64,000 bases of DNA from Xiphias gladius (Eukaryota > Chordata > Actinopteri > Istiophoriformes > Xiphiidae): the NCBI RefSeq assembly GCF_016859285.1, contig NC_053404.1:18201105-18265104 (forward strand). Reading direction: 5' to 3'. Under the pieces are notes generated by a model that was given only the letters and a program-made list of their open reading frames with translations, ran no database searches and was not told the DNA's origin. The translations under genes were made by a program, and so were the position numbers. The number at the start of each line of letters is the position of its first letter. Position 1 is the first letter of the stretch. Positions 1 to 23,800 of this stretch are shown here, one piece after another.

Positions 1-541
1 GCCTATGTTTACCAGACAGGGATTATGCAGGCCCATTGTGTTCTAAGCACAGCTGATTCTCTATCCTACTGTGTAAATAGGCCAAGCCGCGTTAGGCCTG
101 CTGCTTTACAGTGGAACAGTAAGGCCCGCATAACGTCACACACAAGCTACACACAGTACCGCATTACACCCTGCACAGGCCAGGGATAGTGCTGCGTTTA
201 ACTGTTGCACAGGATTTGAGCTGAGGAAGAAATATTTTCAGGGTTTATGTCGTAGCTGTTGTTACCTCAGCACCGGGAGCGGGCCAGCAGCACGGGGGCT
301 AACCACAGCTCTCCCGACCAGCTGGTCGCCGTGGAAACGCTCAATTCATACCACCGAAGAAGTGTGTCCGAGTGTGTGCGGAGCAGAGCTGTGCCTTGAC
401 AAAGTCGAAGTCCTCCTCCTGGCCCCGAGGGGTTGTTGAGTGAAGTGATGTGATGTTATGTAACTGTAGAGGTGCAGGAGGCGGGCGAGGACAGACTCCG
501 TTCCAGCTTCAATAATGAACTAATGTAAACACTCCTTTCAG
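1..541 (+). other. abi1: Intron of abi1 (5' edge of window)
   Basis: No coding exon is recognisable here. The segment ends in a splice acceptor (AG at 540-541) before the proline-rich exon. The upstream exons of abi1 are expected before base 1. Confidence 0.6.
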
Positions 542-6875
<6,334 letters not shown>

Positions 6876-8490
6876 AGGGACCTCACGGTAACAGTACAGT
6901 CTATTTATTCAGTCATATCATAATCCACTGAGAGACTGACAGCAGCAACGTTGACTCCTGAAACTGTAATGTTCCCCTTTTGATATGACAGAATGTTCTT
7001 TCCCTAACTGATTGCAAATAAAATGAAAAGTAATATCTATTTAGTTTATTTTGGTGTTATATGGGTGGGCGGGGGACATTTATGGAATATGTAAACCAAA
7101 CAAACAAAGTTTCTAAACAATTGGACTGCACGTGTTCTCGCAGGTTGAACTCAAGAAGACGGTCGCACAGCTGAAGGTTGTACGAGATTTGCGATTCGGA
7201 ACCGAATCCTTTATGAACAAGAGTATTAGGTTTTTATGGAACAAAATAAACTGTTAATGTCACGTACGCACCTTCAGTTCTAGTGTTTGCACTGTCAGTT
7301 GTATATAATGTGAGCCGCAGCCACTTGGGTTTCTGTAATGTAAATTCAGTGAATGTCGATTATATGATAGTTTTCATTAGTGGTGCCCTCCTCGACGCCG
7401 TAAGACCCATTTGTATGGAAAATACACACAGATGGCCTGTCAATAATTTACAAATTTAAATACTGTAAATGCTATTTTAAAGCAACAATTACTCCTGAAA
7501 ATCAGTCTTGGCGTTAAAGCATGCAAAATTTTAAGAGATATAATGTAATCTTAATTTTACTGTCATTATGCTTCCATTATGTTGTAAGTGTATTCACCTT
7601 TTTTAATTTTTATTCCACTGTTGTAGTCACTAAACTTTTTAGACTGAAGTTTCGGGCTTTCCCATGGTCTCACCTTTTAAATGCCCATTTGCATTCGAAC
7701 TAAAAAAAAATCCTAAAACTGAAATGGAGTTTGGTCCGTCACGAGTTTAGATCTGTCTGAAGCAGGAAAACACATTCCTTTATTTTTTTTTTTTTTGTGG
7801 GCTCATTATCGAGCATTTTAAGATCATTTATGTCACATCCTTGTTATTAATTATATACCAATCCACAAAATCTGTAGGATCCATTGATAACTGGCAATAA
7901 TGGATAGGCAGCAGGGGGTGTGCAGTGACAGTTCAACTGGAATTGTCATGCCTGACACTGCCATGCGACAATTCAGATGTAGTAGACCAATAAACAACTC
8001 TAATACCTCCTCAGTCTTCTCAAAGCAACAACGACCTGCTCTGGGTTCAAGGACCATGTTGAATGCTCTGAACATGAAATCCTCTGGGCTGCACAGGTGT
8101 ACATATTTAACTCAAAGTCAAATCAGCCAATCACTATTAGGTTTCACTCAGGTCTTGGAATCATCTCGACAACATTGTGGTTTTTTTTGTTTTTTTTTCT
8201 GTTAGCCCTAGAACATTCATCTAACATGATCTTGACTTTCCAATGCAAGGTTAACCTGCAGTGGTCACCATTTACCATTTCAGGATACTGCAGCTATTGC
8301 CTTGATATTTTTGCCCCATTGCTTTAGAATTTCCAATTTAAATTAAAAAAAAAAAAAAAAAAAATTTCTGGCTCAATTTCATGGATAGCAAATATTGAAA
8401 GCTATCTCTGTCTGCCCTTCATTTGTACATATAAAATGTTGATTGAAAAATTAATGTACAGTCTTTTATAATAAACAATTCTATGTACAA
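6876..8490 (+). other. abi1: abi1 3'UTR with three candidate poly(A) signals
   Basis: AATAAA occurs at 7017-7022, 7245-7250 and 8470-8475. The last is followed within about 20 bases by a GT-rich stretch (gcgtgtgtgg) typical of a cleavage-stimulating element, so a long 3'UTR ending near 8490 is likely, with shorter forms possible. An A-run at 8345-8363 is only a homopolymer. Confidence 0.6.
8470..8475 (+). terminator. abi1: Distal poly(A) signal of abi1
   Basis: AATAAA with a downstream GT-rich element. It lies only 84 bases from the opposing pdss1 poly(A) signal. Confidence 0.6.
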
Positions 8491-8558
8491 CATGCGTGTG
8501 TGGTCACTTGAGAATCAAAACGGAGCAAAAGCTTGGCTTAAATAAATAAAACAGTTGG

Positions 8559-8564
8559 TTTATT
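8559..8564 (-). terminator. pdss1: Poly(A) signal of pdss1
   Basis: TTTATT on the plus strand reads AATAAA on the minus strand, about 0.7 kb past the pdss1 stop codon. The 3' ends of pdss1 and abi1 therefore nearly touch. Confidence 0.55.
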
Positions 8565-9259
8565 GAGCACACAGTCATTGTACATGTTAAGGCCTTGGTT
8601 GTTACAGGGCACTTTGCATTACAAAAGTAACCTCACAACATCTCACAAGTCACAAACATGCGACTGTCTGGCCTTTGAGGTGTGGACGGATCTCGGAGGA
8701 CATCAACACAGATCCAGACAAACACACAGATGACAATTATGCACTTATCATTTGGAATAACACAGATTGTGCAACAACTCCACCACTCAGGACTAGCACA
8801 TAAACTATTCACTCGCAGTCTGCTAGTCTGAGGCATGGGAGGCAGTTGCAGTTACAGTACTGTATGCAGTGGCACCCGGTAATTTAAGATTGCAATGCAC
8901 TTCCAAATCGTCACAAGGTTGTGCAGTAAAAACCAAGGGTATTTATATCTCAAAGCATTAAGTGACTCAGCCTCATTCATATTTTAGGAGTGAGCCATGA
9001 AACAACAGGTATCAGTTCTGAGAGACCCCTGAACGCTGTTTTGATCCCTTGAGTCTGATTAAGTGTTCGGACAAACCAGCTTGCTGCCATTTTCATTTAG
9101 AGTTGGCACTAAATCCAGCACCAGGGGTCCTTCCGAACCATACTTCCATTGCTTCTCTCACCGTCTTTGTCTTGACCCCGCCCTGCGCAGGCACACGGGG
9201 TCAGGGTGAGTCGCCTTTCCACAGGTAGCTGCCTGATGTGAAGCCCCGGCAGAGGAGGT

Positions 9260-12200
9260 TCATTTGTCTCTGGTGAGCACCATCTCTGTGAGCCTGATGA
9301 GGGCGTCTCTCTCCGGGGACGGCTTGATCATACTGATTTGCCTGATGGCTTCTTGACAGTAGCGCTGGGCCAGGTAGTTGGTCTGTTGCACGCCATCGCT
9401 CTAAAAACAGGACAAGGAGAAGGGCCGGTCGCATTGTTGTAGTCTTTATCTATCCCAGAACAGTTTACTGACCATTGATGTTCTGCACCAGCATCGCTCT
9501 GCTTCTTCTTCTCAAGATAAAGCACTGAGTTGTAATGTTAGTCACAACATCATTACAACATCAACAACCCCTTAAAAATGCATCACTTAGTTAAGGTGTT
9601 ACAGCTGAAGTTAATGTTTACACGTTAACCACATTTACCTAACTCATAACAAACGTCGATCTTGAATATTCAGTTTTGTGAAGTTTACATTAAAAATGTC
9701 TTACACAGGAAGCAGGACATCGTTTCCTTACAGAACTTGTTGTCTGAGGATATAATCATCTGTGACTCAAAACAGTCGGTAAAAACTTTTGCCCCACCTG
9801 TAATCTGTATTTAAAACTTTTCAGGACCTTACATGTAAATCAAAACACTTCAAGAAACTCTAAGTGCAAACCTTAAGTTTTTTTGTACAACGTGTGATTG
9901 GTCATACCTTAAGGACGTACTGCCAGGCTCGATCTACATCTCCATTAGAGCTGAAGCGTCTCATGATCATTGCATGAAGCTCAGGAAACTAAAAAAAAAA
10001 AAGTAATGGAGGTAAAGACTGGCTGCAGACAGTGATGCATGGTGTATGTCCACATGTGCTAGTTGCGTGATTGTGATTTACAGTTTCCATGAAAACCTGT
10101 ACACGTTTCCAGTTTAAATGATAAAGCTGGTCTCACCTGTTGACAAGCAAACAGGACTGGTCCAGTGGCCAAGCCCAGTTTGAGATCTGCGGCTGAGGGC
10201 TTCCCCAGCTGATTGGCTCCCGATGTGAAGTCCAAGACATCGTCCACTAGCTACAAGACAGAGAGAGATAATCTGGGTTAAAACAAAATGTGCTGTAACG
10301 TTCTTTCAGTAGAGGGAGTTCTCACTTATCCAATAATCCGTTGATGGCCGATGTGATTTAGCTGGTGAACTTAAAGCTGCAACCAGACCTGCTCCCAGAT
10401 CAGAACTCACCTGAAATGCGATGCCTACATTCTTCCCATACTGGTAGGCTATTTCATGAACCTCAGGATCAGAATTTACCAGAATGGATACCTTCAATAA
10501 AAAGACAGACAGACAGTCAACAAAAAACATTAAGTGCAGGAACTGAGGCTTCTCTCTATCTCTGTGCCATTTATGTGGAGACAGAACGTACATACTGCTT
10601 TACAACTGTTTGCAATAAGACTTGCTGTCTTCTTGAAGGTTTTCTCAAGGTAGTGTTTGAATCTCTCGTTCTCGTTCTCCTTGGAGCCCAGCTGCATGAA
10701 TTCACCTGGAAGCACAGTGGGTATCGATTTGGACAGCGGCACACGGTATACCGATGGGCTCTTCCTACCCCCTGCAGCTTCCAGTGTGCACAGATGCTTA
10801 GTGCGGAAATGACTTAAAAAAAAGATTAACCAACAGTACGAACAATTGGAGGGCTATACTGTACCTCGCACCAGGTCCTCTATCACCTGGGACAACACTT
10901 TTAGCACAGTGTTGTTACCGATGCGAGCCAAGGCCAAGGAGGCGGCTGAGAGGATGAAATCTCCTGCCAAGATAGCCTGGAAGAGAGGACCCGAAAAAAA
11001 AAAAAAAAAAGAAGAAAGTGATATACACATCCTTTAATGAAAACTATGAGGTAATATGAAAATGAGGAATTGTTGATTTGGAGCTGATTTTGTTGCCGTT
11101 ACGTTTCTTTCCCCCCACACGTCATTGATGGTCCTCTTCCCTCTGCGTTTATCGGATCCATCTATTACGTCATCGTGCACCAGGCTGGCTGTGTGAATCA
11201 TTTCTGAGATCATAGCTATGGCCCTCTGCCCGGGGATCAAATCTCTGCAGAGGACAAAGACGACACATTTGCAGGAAGTGAGAGGACACAAAACCCCCGG
11301 ATTATGATTCGTAGAACAATTTAAATGCTCCTATCACAAGGTGTGGCGCATCGCCGCGGTAACCAGTGTATCACAGGTCGCTTGTGGGCGAGTTGTGCTA
11401 AGAAATGGTGACAACATTATATTTTTGTTTGAATTCTGCACGTAGGTGCTTGGAGTGATACAATCTTACACTGCTCTGTTGCTGTGGATGTTGAGGGCCC
11501 GGGCCATCAAAACAACAATCATTGGTCGGATTGCCTTGCCCTTGCCATCAAAGTAGTAGTCACATAGAGACTTCAGCTCTTCTTTAGATACAAACAGCTC
11601 CTGTGAAGCAGAGTAATAAAATTCATGTCTTTTATTTCAATCACAATCCACCAGTGTGCGAAATAAACGTCCTCTGTTCATTTCTACTCAGTGTCATTTT
11701 GAGATGAAAACACTTGGAAGGCTCACTCAAATGTCGTTTTTTTTTTATCTGTCACTGGAGCTGCAAAGTCAAATCCAAGCGATAGCAACGCTTTCCTCCT
11801 GTCTCCATGCTGTCTAGATTTGTTAACTAGCCTAACGCTAGCTGGAAATTTGCATTATTCAGTTTTAAATTAACACATGGTACAAGACTCTCCGCATAAG
11901 CAATTTTGAGATGCTTGTTTTTAACTTTCTTTAATGTAACACAAGCCAAAAAAAGACACGTTCCGTAAATATTCACTTGTACGCCTTTATTTACTGTCAT
12001 AAAACTCATTTGGCCAGTACAACTAATATATAGCTGGATGGTGACATTTTAAATATTTTAACAAAAATTCACCTTTTTGATGTCATCATATAAACTTGTT
12101 AGGTCTTTCTGGGCTAACGTGAAGGGGTCCTTGAGCTTTGCATCACTGTGTATCGTTCTGCAGCAGCAAGACTGTAGTGTGGGATACAGCAACCGTGACT

Positions 12201-13682
12201 TGTGTCTGAGGAGAAAGATACAATAACATTAACTGTGAAATACACTGAATCATATGTAAAAAAAATCAAAAACCCCAGAAAACATACTGTAAGAAATTTA
12301 GACCTAACCGTGCAAAGCCTCTGGTGGGATCACATCACAACTCACCTGTTTAGAGATGAGGTGAAGTTTAAAACTTTCAGGTTTATCTGTGTAGATGATA
12401 ACGGCTGTCCCTGAAAGTCAAAATACAGAGGGGTAGACAAAGGATAAATTCAGGCAAATGCTGCACATCAGACCTATGGATATTTTATTATCATAATTTG
12501 TCAATTTAGGAAATGAACATACAAAATCTGACTGAGATCATGCCCTCTTTTCTGTATTTATTCATTTATTTCTTGTAGCGAGTTATTGTTGTGGATTTTA
12601 GCAACCTTGGGTTGGTTAATATTCTACAATTGACAACTGACCCATAATGTCCATTTTATAAGAAAACGTAAGAACGTAAGAAATTAATTCCTGGCAGCTT
12701 GGAGAATTTAAAAAAAAAAAACAGAATCTCAGGTTACTAAATTTCATTTACAGAGAGAAGTAGTGAACTGTAGACTGCTGCGATACATTTTTTTTTTTTA
12801 ATTGAAGGGACTTGTTTCCTCAGTGTTTCTAAAATCCCGGCTGCCCCCAGGACACTGATGAAGATTTTGAAGTTTTAACTCTTTTTACCATTTTCTAAAA
12901 TTACGTGTTTTGCAAGTCTAGTCTGGCACAGCACAGGAGCGTCAGTGTCAAATGAATGAATGAATGAATGAATGTATATATGTAGCTGTTCAAAAAGTGT
13001 AAATGAACGAGAACTTGACAAGAAAACTGGGTAGGGTTTGTTGGACAGCCGGCCAACTACTCTTTTGAGCATTTTCTAAAATTAAGCGTTTTCTTAGGCT
13101 AGTCTGGAACAGCACATGCGCGTCGATGTCAAATGAATGAATGGTTGTGTGTGTAGCGGTAAAGAAAAAAAGAACTCTAAATGAATGGGAACTTGACAAG
13201 ACAGAGACAGTTGGAGATAAGTGCGACTGTCCTGTGATGTCAGGTCAGGTCTTGACCTTTATGCTTGCACCATAAGTTGAACAAGCCGACACCCCTGCAA
13301 CAAGTCACCATTCATTTGAGAAATTCTTACAAAATGCAGGAAACTCTTGCAAAAGACGCGTGGCAGTTACATTGTCTGGAAATGCAACTGGCCCTGGAGT
13401 AATACACCCGTCAGTGGAATAAGAGCGCCCTTTCGGCGGGACCGGCTGACGGCTCGGTGGCACGCATGACCTTCCCAGGTTTGACAGCACTCCCTTCCCC
13501 GGTGCCCTGCCGGCCGCAAAACTCACCTCGTCCGTCGGCCCTGGGCTCCTGGACGCCCGACCCAGAGAGGACGCCGAGAAAGACGCACACCTGCCGTTGA
13601 AATGCCACAAGCTTTCAAAGAAACTCGCACTCGCACAGTTCGTACTCCACCTCTGGCAGTGCTTCCACCAGGGGCCCGCCAT
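9260..13682 (-). CDS. pdss1: Decaprenyl/polyprenyl diphosphate synthase subunit 1
   Basis: Catalytic subunit of the mitochondrial trans-prenyltransferase (with PDSS2) that makes the isoprenoid tail of coenzyme Q. Exons in transcript order: 13682-13527, 12410-12346, 12205-12073, 11600-11470, 11244-11103, 10976-10865, 10705-10596, 10491-10411, 10250-10137, 9988-9908, 9400-9260. All are in phase, giving about 421 aa (human about 415). The first aspartate-rich motif is HDDVID (DDxxD 186-190) and the second DDVLD (313-317); GKGKAIRP is at 137-144. [10 protein letters not shown] and [11 protein letters not shown] also match the family, and the protein ends LTRDK. Both Mg-diphosphate motifs are intact, so the enzyme should be active. 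I chose ATG 13682 (MAGPWW) over the upstream in-frame ATG at 13697 because it has the better Kozak context (A at -3, G at +4). The N-terminus is Arg/Ser-rich with few acids, as expected for a mitochondrial presequence. Confidence 0.97.
12889..13250 (+). repeat. Two-copy tandem duplication (about 180 bp) in a pdss1 intron
   Basis: The segment beginning cattttctaaaatta at 12889 recurs at 13070. Both copies share tagtctgg.acagcaca, a (AATG)n run and gaacttgacaag in the same order at a spacing of 178-181 bases. The (AATG)n run is longer in the first copy (12953-12975). The copies are visibly diverged, so the duplication is not recent. Confidence 0.75.
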
Positions 13683-14851
13683 GTTGCCCAGCCGCACGTT
13701 TCAGCTTCAGCTTACATATCTGAGCGGAACCGGAAAACTGTAACCGGGCGTCGGTTGATGACGCAGCGTAACGAGGATTAGGAACGAGGAAGTCAAGAGA
13801 AACACGAATGGTTTCCTTCAAACTGACATTTAAAAAAAAAAAAAAAAAAAAATCAGGAATGCAATGGTAGATGTAAACAACGGTTGTTTTCTCCAGAAAA
13901 TATACCAGCTTTAGTGTTTGGGATAAGGCTAGTAGCTGGGTAGCTAACAGATAACTTAGGTAACTGTATCTAACAGTTAACGTAGGTAACTGTAGCTGCT
14001 GGTTTTAAAATGTATCATATGGGATGTTTTCACGACTAAACCGACCGAAATTATTCTAACCCACCTTGTCTCCACAGTACGGGTTACTGCTTTAACTTGT
14101 CGCGGGTGGGTTTCGGTTATACGTGTTTAGCTATTAGCTTACCTGAACTAAGGGTCTTTTCGTGGAAACTAAAGCATAATTAAAGCGCAACTGATGATTT
14201 GTTTACATTGGCGGCCTGTTTGCCAGTGGTGGAAAGTAACTAAGTAGTTAAGTGCATTTACTCAAGTAGTTACAGCACTTACGTACACATTTCGGTGCTT
14301 GGACTTTACTCGGACACTGCCATTTAATGGTACTTTACACCTCCGCTCCACTAAAAGCTGGCACGTACTGCACTTTTGACTCCACTACATTTATTTGACA
14401 GCTTTAGTTACACGTTACTTTGCTACAAAATTAAGATATAGAAAACATATGATCAACAAATAAAACGGGATGCATTTATGCATATTGAACTACCCAGCAG
14501 CATATAAGTGCCCTAAAATTAGCTACAACATGAAAATGCAGGTTATCCATTAATGTACCAGTAACAAAAATATACATGACACTCCTTTTGTACATTTAGC
14601 TACTAATACTGACAAACTTTTAATGTAATGCAAGTCAAATTCTGAATGCAGGACATTTACTTGCAACGGTGTATGTTTTACACTGAGGTATTACTACTAT
14701 TACTTGAGGAAAGGATCAGAGTAGGTCTTCCACAACTGTTGTTTATGATGTTGACCAGCTGAAGGTCATAGTTTGCCCTTTTTTATTATTTACAGCTACA
14801 TCAGTGCTTACTGACTCGGGTGCATTTAAGGCAACCGCCCTGCCTGTGGAC
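13683..14851. promoter_or_regulatory. Head-to-head spacer, candidate bidirectional promoter of pdss1 and the SELENOO-like gene
   Basis: The two start codons face away from each other, 1169 bases apart. The pdss1-proximal part, including exon 1, is GC- and CpG-rich, as in housekeeping promoters. About half of the spacer is a transposon-like repeat (14224-14738). A splice acceptor (tttattatttacag ending at 14795) just before the SELENOO-like start suggests a 5'UTR exon further upstream, probably near the CpG-rich part. No TATA box is evident. Confidence 0.4.
14224..14738 (+). mobile_element. Non-autonomous DNA transposon-like repeat (hAT-type ends)
   Basis: It starts cagtggtggaaagtaactaa and ends cttccacaactg, so the ends are imperfect inverted repeats (CAGTGGTGGAA against CAGTTGTGGAA). 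The interior wording (tttactcaagtagttac, tactttacacctccgctccac, tattacttgagg) is that of a very common teleost interspersed element. The flanking octamers (ctgtttgc and ttgtttat) agree at 5 of 8 positions, weakly compatible with an 8-bp target duplication. It has no coding capacity. Confidence 0.75.
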
Positions 14852-19683
<4,832 letters not shown>

Positions 19684-20893
19684 ACGAGCCCTGGATATTG
19701 CGAAATACTAAAATGAAGAAGAATTACAATTTATCTGATCTTTTGTGGCGTATTTGGGTTAAATCCTGTCGTGCTGCTGGACAATATTTGCTCCAAAATT
19801 TCAAGGTCATGGCTTTTTTATATTTCCTTTTTTGCTAAAAATTACCCACAATGTGTGGCTTCCGTGACCAACAAAAATCCGATTGTCTTTTGCTCCTAAA
19901 AAATTCTTCTTCTCAGGAGATGATACATCTTGTCCCTCCGGTTTGACACCAAAATAAAGACAAAGATGCTGCTTCGAGAGGCTGTCCTGTCGCTTTTTTA
20001 TGGATCCAGGTTCACATACAGTGTGACACCTAACTCTATTCACATACAGTTTGCACACAGCAGAGATACAAAATGGAAACTAGCTGCAATACTTTTTTTT
20101 TAAATTTTCGAGAATTTTATAGCATCCTTGAGGCGTCACATTGATCGATTATGAAACTCAATCCAAGGAGGTTGTTGCTTTTAGATAGATGTATGTCATA
20201 TATCATGTGTTGCCAAACATCCAATGGCAGCAGGTTGTACTCGATGACGGAAGGAACATCCAATGATTCATTCCAGCAACAAATGATGTTCAGTCCATGC
20301 ATTTCTTATGCCACCAGGATTTAAAGGGATTTAGTCAGGAGGTTCTATGTAGGTATCTGTCATTTGAAAACTGGCTGGGTAAACTATGTTCCAAGGTAAG
20401 TGGGAAAGTGTTTGAAAGTATTTATAGCCCTCCATGCAAACATGACAATATATACTGTACAATTCTATTAAAAAAAATGTCTCTGAAGTGTGATGACAGC
20501 ATTATATTCTTATGAGATACAAAAAAAAAAAAAGATACACCTTGGTGTTTGCTGCGTTATGTTTTCTGACAGCAAACTGTGACAGTCACTGGCATCTTTG
20601 AGCTCAAGTTTTCAAACACCTTACAAAACGTCGTCAGAACAATCCCCCCTTTCTACCGACTCCTGCGCGGTTATGTTCTGGACAAGCTCTTTAGAAAAAA
20701 GGAAAAGGGATGAATGTCTGTGAGATATCGTCTGTATTGATCTCCAGTGGCTTCATTTCTGAGATGTTATGTACAGCTGTGGATCAACGAGCTGTTTTGA
20801 TGAAATCGAGAAAAAGGCTGATTAAAGGTTAAATTGTTCTGTGTTCGGGCAGAGTTCATAATGTATTTATACTCCACTGATGACTCGCGCAGG
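19684..20893. other. 3'UTRs between the SELENOO-like gene and apbb1ip
   Basis: This is the tail-to-tail spacer. It contains a candidate plus-strand AATAAA at 19953. I found no clear AATAAA or ATTAAA for apbb1ip on the minus strand, so its 3' end is not defined. The short open frames here do not resemble proteins. Confidence 0.5.
19953..19958 (+). terminator. Candidate poly(A) signal of the SELENOO-like gene
   Basis: AATAAA lies 270 bases after the stop codon. No stronger candidate is seen before the opposing apbb1ip gene. Confidence 0.45.
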
Positions 20894-23800
20894 CTACTGA
20901 TCACTACGTTTCTTCTGCATGGCTAGCATCAGTTCTGACATGAAGTTTCCACCTTCCCCTCCTCCACCTCCACCTTGCAGCGAGGGTGTAGTCCTCTTTG
21001 GCGGAGCAGGAGGCATCTTCTTGACTGATCCAGAGGGCCGCGGCACTGCCCTTGGGGCGGCGGCAGGGGCAGGTGGAGGAGGCGGTGGAGGTGGGGGTGG
21101 AGCTCCAGCCCCTGTGAACGTTGGCTGAGGCGGAGGAGGCGGTAAGAACCCGGGATCTGGTGGCGGAGGAGGCAGAGACTGGTCCATACCCCCGAAACAA
21201 GTAGGCGGTGGTGGTAGAGAGTTCACCGACAGCGGAGGAGGTGGCAGTGAACCAAAGCCTGTGGCCGGAGGAGGGGGTGGAAGGAAGTCAGGTGGGGCCT
21301 CCGAGGGGTCATTGACGGATGGGGGCGGAGGTGGAGGCGGGAGGTTTTCCATTGCAGGTGGAGGTGGAGGGAAGTTGGTTGGCAGGTTTTGCTGGGGGGT
21401 GGCAGGTTTTGAGGAACTCTTGGCAGCCATGGGAGGTGGCGGAGGAGGGAACACTGGGTCCGGAGGTGGTGGCGGGAGAATCTCAGTCGAGTGTGGGCGT
21501 GGAGGTGGGAAATTTCTGAAGTCCTGAGGAGACTATATATAAAATAGTGATGCAACATGTACAGGAGGTGGACAGAGGAAACGATTAGTCCATAATCAAA
21601 ATGGTGGCCGATACATTTTCTGTCGATCCACTAATTGACTGAAACTTGCCTGCCAGCAGTTTCTACATTTTTCCTGGAATTGCTAGCAAATTACATAATA
21701 ATTTCCAGGAACTTTTCTGTGCATTTACGTTTACATCTCAGTTCCTTTCGAGGAAACCATAGTAAAAAGTAGGAATCTTAAAATAAAGTGCTGGCGGGTC
21801 CGCTGCATTCGTCCGTGTTATATGATTGTAAATTGAATATATTTGAATTTGGGCTGTTGTCTGCTCGAACGAAAAAGCATCACTTTTGGTTTTTGGAAAC
21901 TGTGATGGGCATTTTTCACTATTTTAACATTTCATAGACTTAACATTTAATCAGTTATTCTAAGAAATAATCAACAGGTCAATTGATAGTGGAGAGTTGT
22001 TTACCTTAGATACAGGTCCTGGTTGGGGCGTAGGAGCATGACCGTTTGCATGGCTCTGTGATTTGGCTGGAAGGAGAGAAACACCATGACGGAACGTACT
22101 GTACAAGGAAAAGGTTTTGACTAATGTCACCACGTCTGGGTTGTTCAGAGCAGTGAAACACCCGGCAAAGGGAGATGCTGTGTCGCGCTACCTTTGACGG
22201 TGGGTGAGGGCGCTGGCGGATTGGAGCTCGATGGAGTGCTGCGGTTCGTCCACACGGATGTGACAGTTGCCTTCTTCTCGGCGGTTTTATAGTTTTCATA
22301 CAGCAGCTCACCGTACTGGAAGTGTGAGAAAAAAAACACAGAGCGGGACCTTATATCTTCTGGTCTCGTGGCGACTGAATTTTGTTATTGAAAGTGGCTC
22401 AGCTTTACCTTTGCAATCCGTATTCCGGTCATCCAAAGATTCATGGTCCAAGCGTCATCACAGCACAGGTACTTGATGTACTGAGACTCCTTCTGGATCT
22501 GCGGATGCTATAAGAGACAAATCCACATAAAACATATGGTTAGGCCACTAAAGAACAAAGATTATGTGTCCACCGACTTTTGTTCATTTTTTTTTTTTTC
22601 TTGTCTTGCCATTTTAAACAGCAGAGCTTTGAGCTTCATCCGGCTGGCTGTGAGAACTTGCTGCTTGTTGGAAATCTTATGTGATAGTATACTGACTGTC
22701 TTTGGCTTTTGGACTGTTAGTTGGAGCAAAACATGCAGTTTAAAGATGTCACCTTTGGCTTTTTTGGAATCTGTGACAGTCTAGCTGGCAGCCATTTTTC
22801 CCTATATTCTGACATTTTATGGACCAAACGATTTATCCCGAAAACGCCCTTTAACTGCAGATTGATCGGTGATGAAAATAATCATTAGTTGCCGCCATAA
22901 CAGGGTTATACTTTCAACATGTTTTCATGTTATCCTAACTGAAGTTGGTAATGTACCTCATGAATTACCTAGCAGTGATTACTTTCAGCTGCTTTCACAT
23001 CGCTGTGTAGGAGATTCAGATCAGGAAAGAATAGTAAATGTAGAGTTCAGGGAATTCATTATTAGTTTACATATAAACCCATTTTCCACATTTCCACGGG
23101 TCGTCTCCTTTTACACAAGTATTTCATCATTGAGCCATCTTACTCTAAAAGAAGAAACCTACATCTTTCTGTCGTTACAAAACTCTGAAACAACACAACC
23201 CTGGCTTTCGGTATAACTCACACTAAATGTGCAGTCAGCTTCTTTTTTTTTTTTTGGGTGGCCGCAGACCAAAACACACAAACAGTAGCCTCTGGGGAGA
23301 CATACTCTATAATGGCACCATGACCTCCTTCTTTCCAAACTGCACTGTATTAGTGAAGTGAAAAAAAAATCCACTGACTCTGCCTAAGGGCCCTAACTAA
23401 CCCAGGAGCCGTGATGACTTAGTGTTTAAGGATATCACAGGCTGCCACGAGGGGGCAGAGTGAGTCTAGAATCAGTGTCAAAAGGCAACACCAGTTAAAT
23501 GGGTTCTGAATATTCATTTCCTGTTGTTTGGGATAATGCAGTCACTATTTGTCAACAAAAACAGGGAAGGAAAAGCGGAAAGCAGAAAACTTTTTTTTCT
23601 AATTTTAATTTTTATATTTACTTTTAGTTTTCAAAGTATTGTATCTTCAGTTCAGTTGTCTTGTTTAAATGGGGACCAATGAGACGCTTGAGTTTTCTGC
23701 TCAGATAGTCTTTGTTGTTGGTTTTATCCTCGACAATGTAGTCTTGCCCAGTCTTACTCATTACAAAAATATTTGTCGTGCAATGCATACTGCAGAGGTC

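Noticed and set aside
13683-13697. Upstream in-frame ATG of pdss1 (adds MRLGN)
   Set aside because: The downstream ATG at 13682 has the stronger Kozak context and gives an MA..WW beginning like the human protein. The upstream one remains possible but less likely.
20919-21558. Long plus-strand Gly-rich and other frames opposite the last apbb1ip exon
   Set aside because: They are the reverse complement and shifted frames of proline codons in the real exon (CCN gives NGG). No splice sites or family wording support them.
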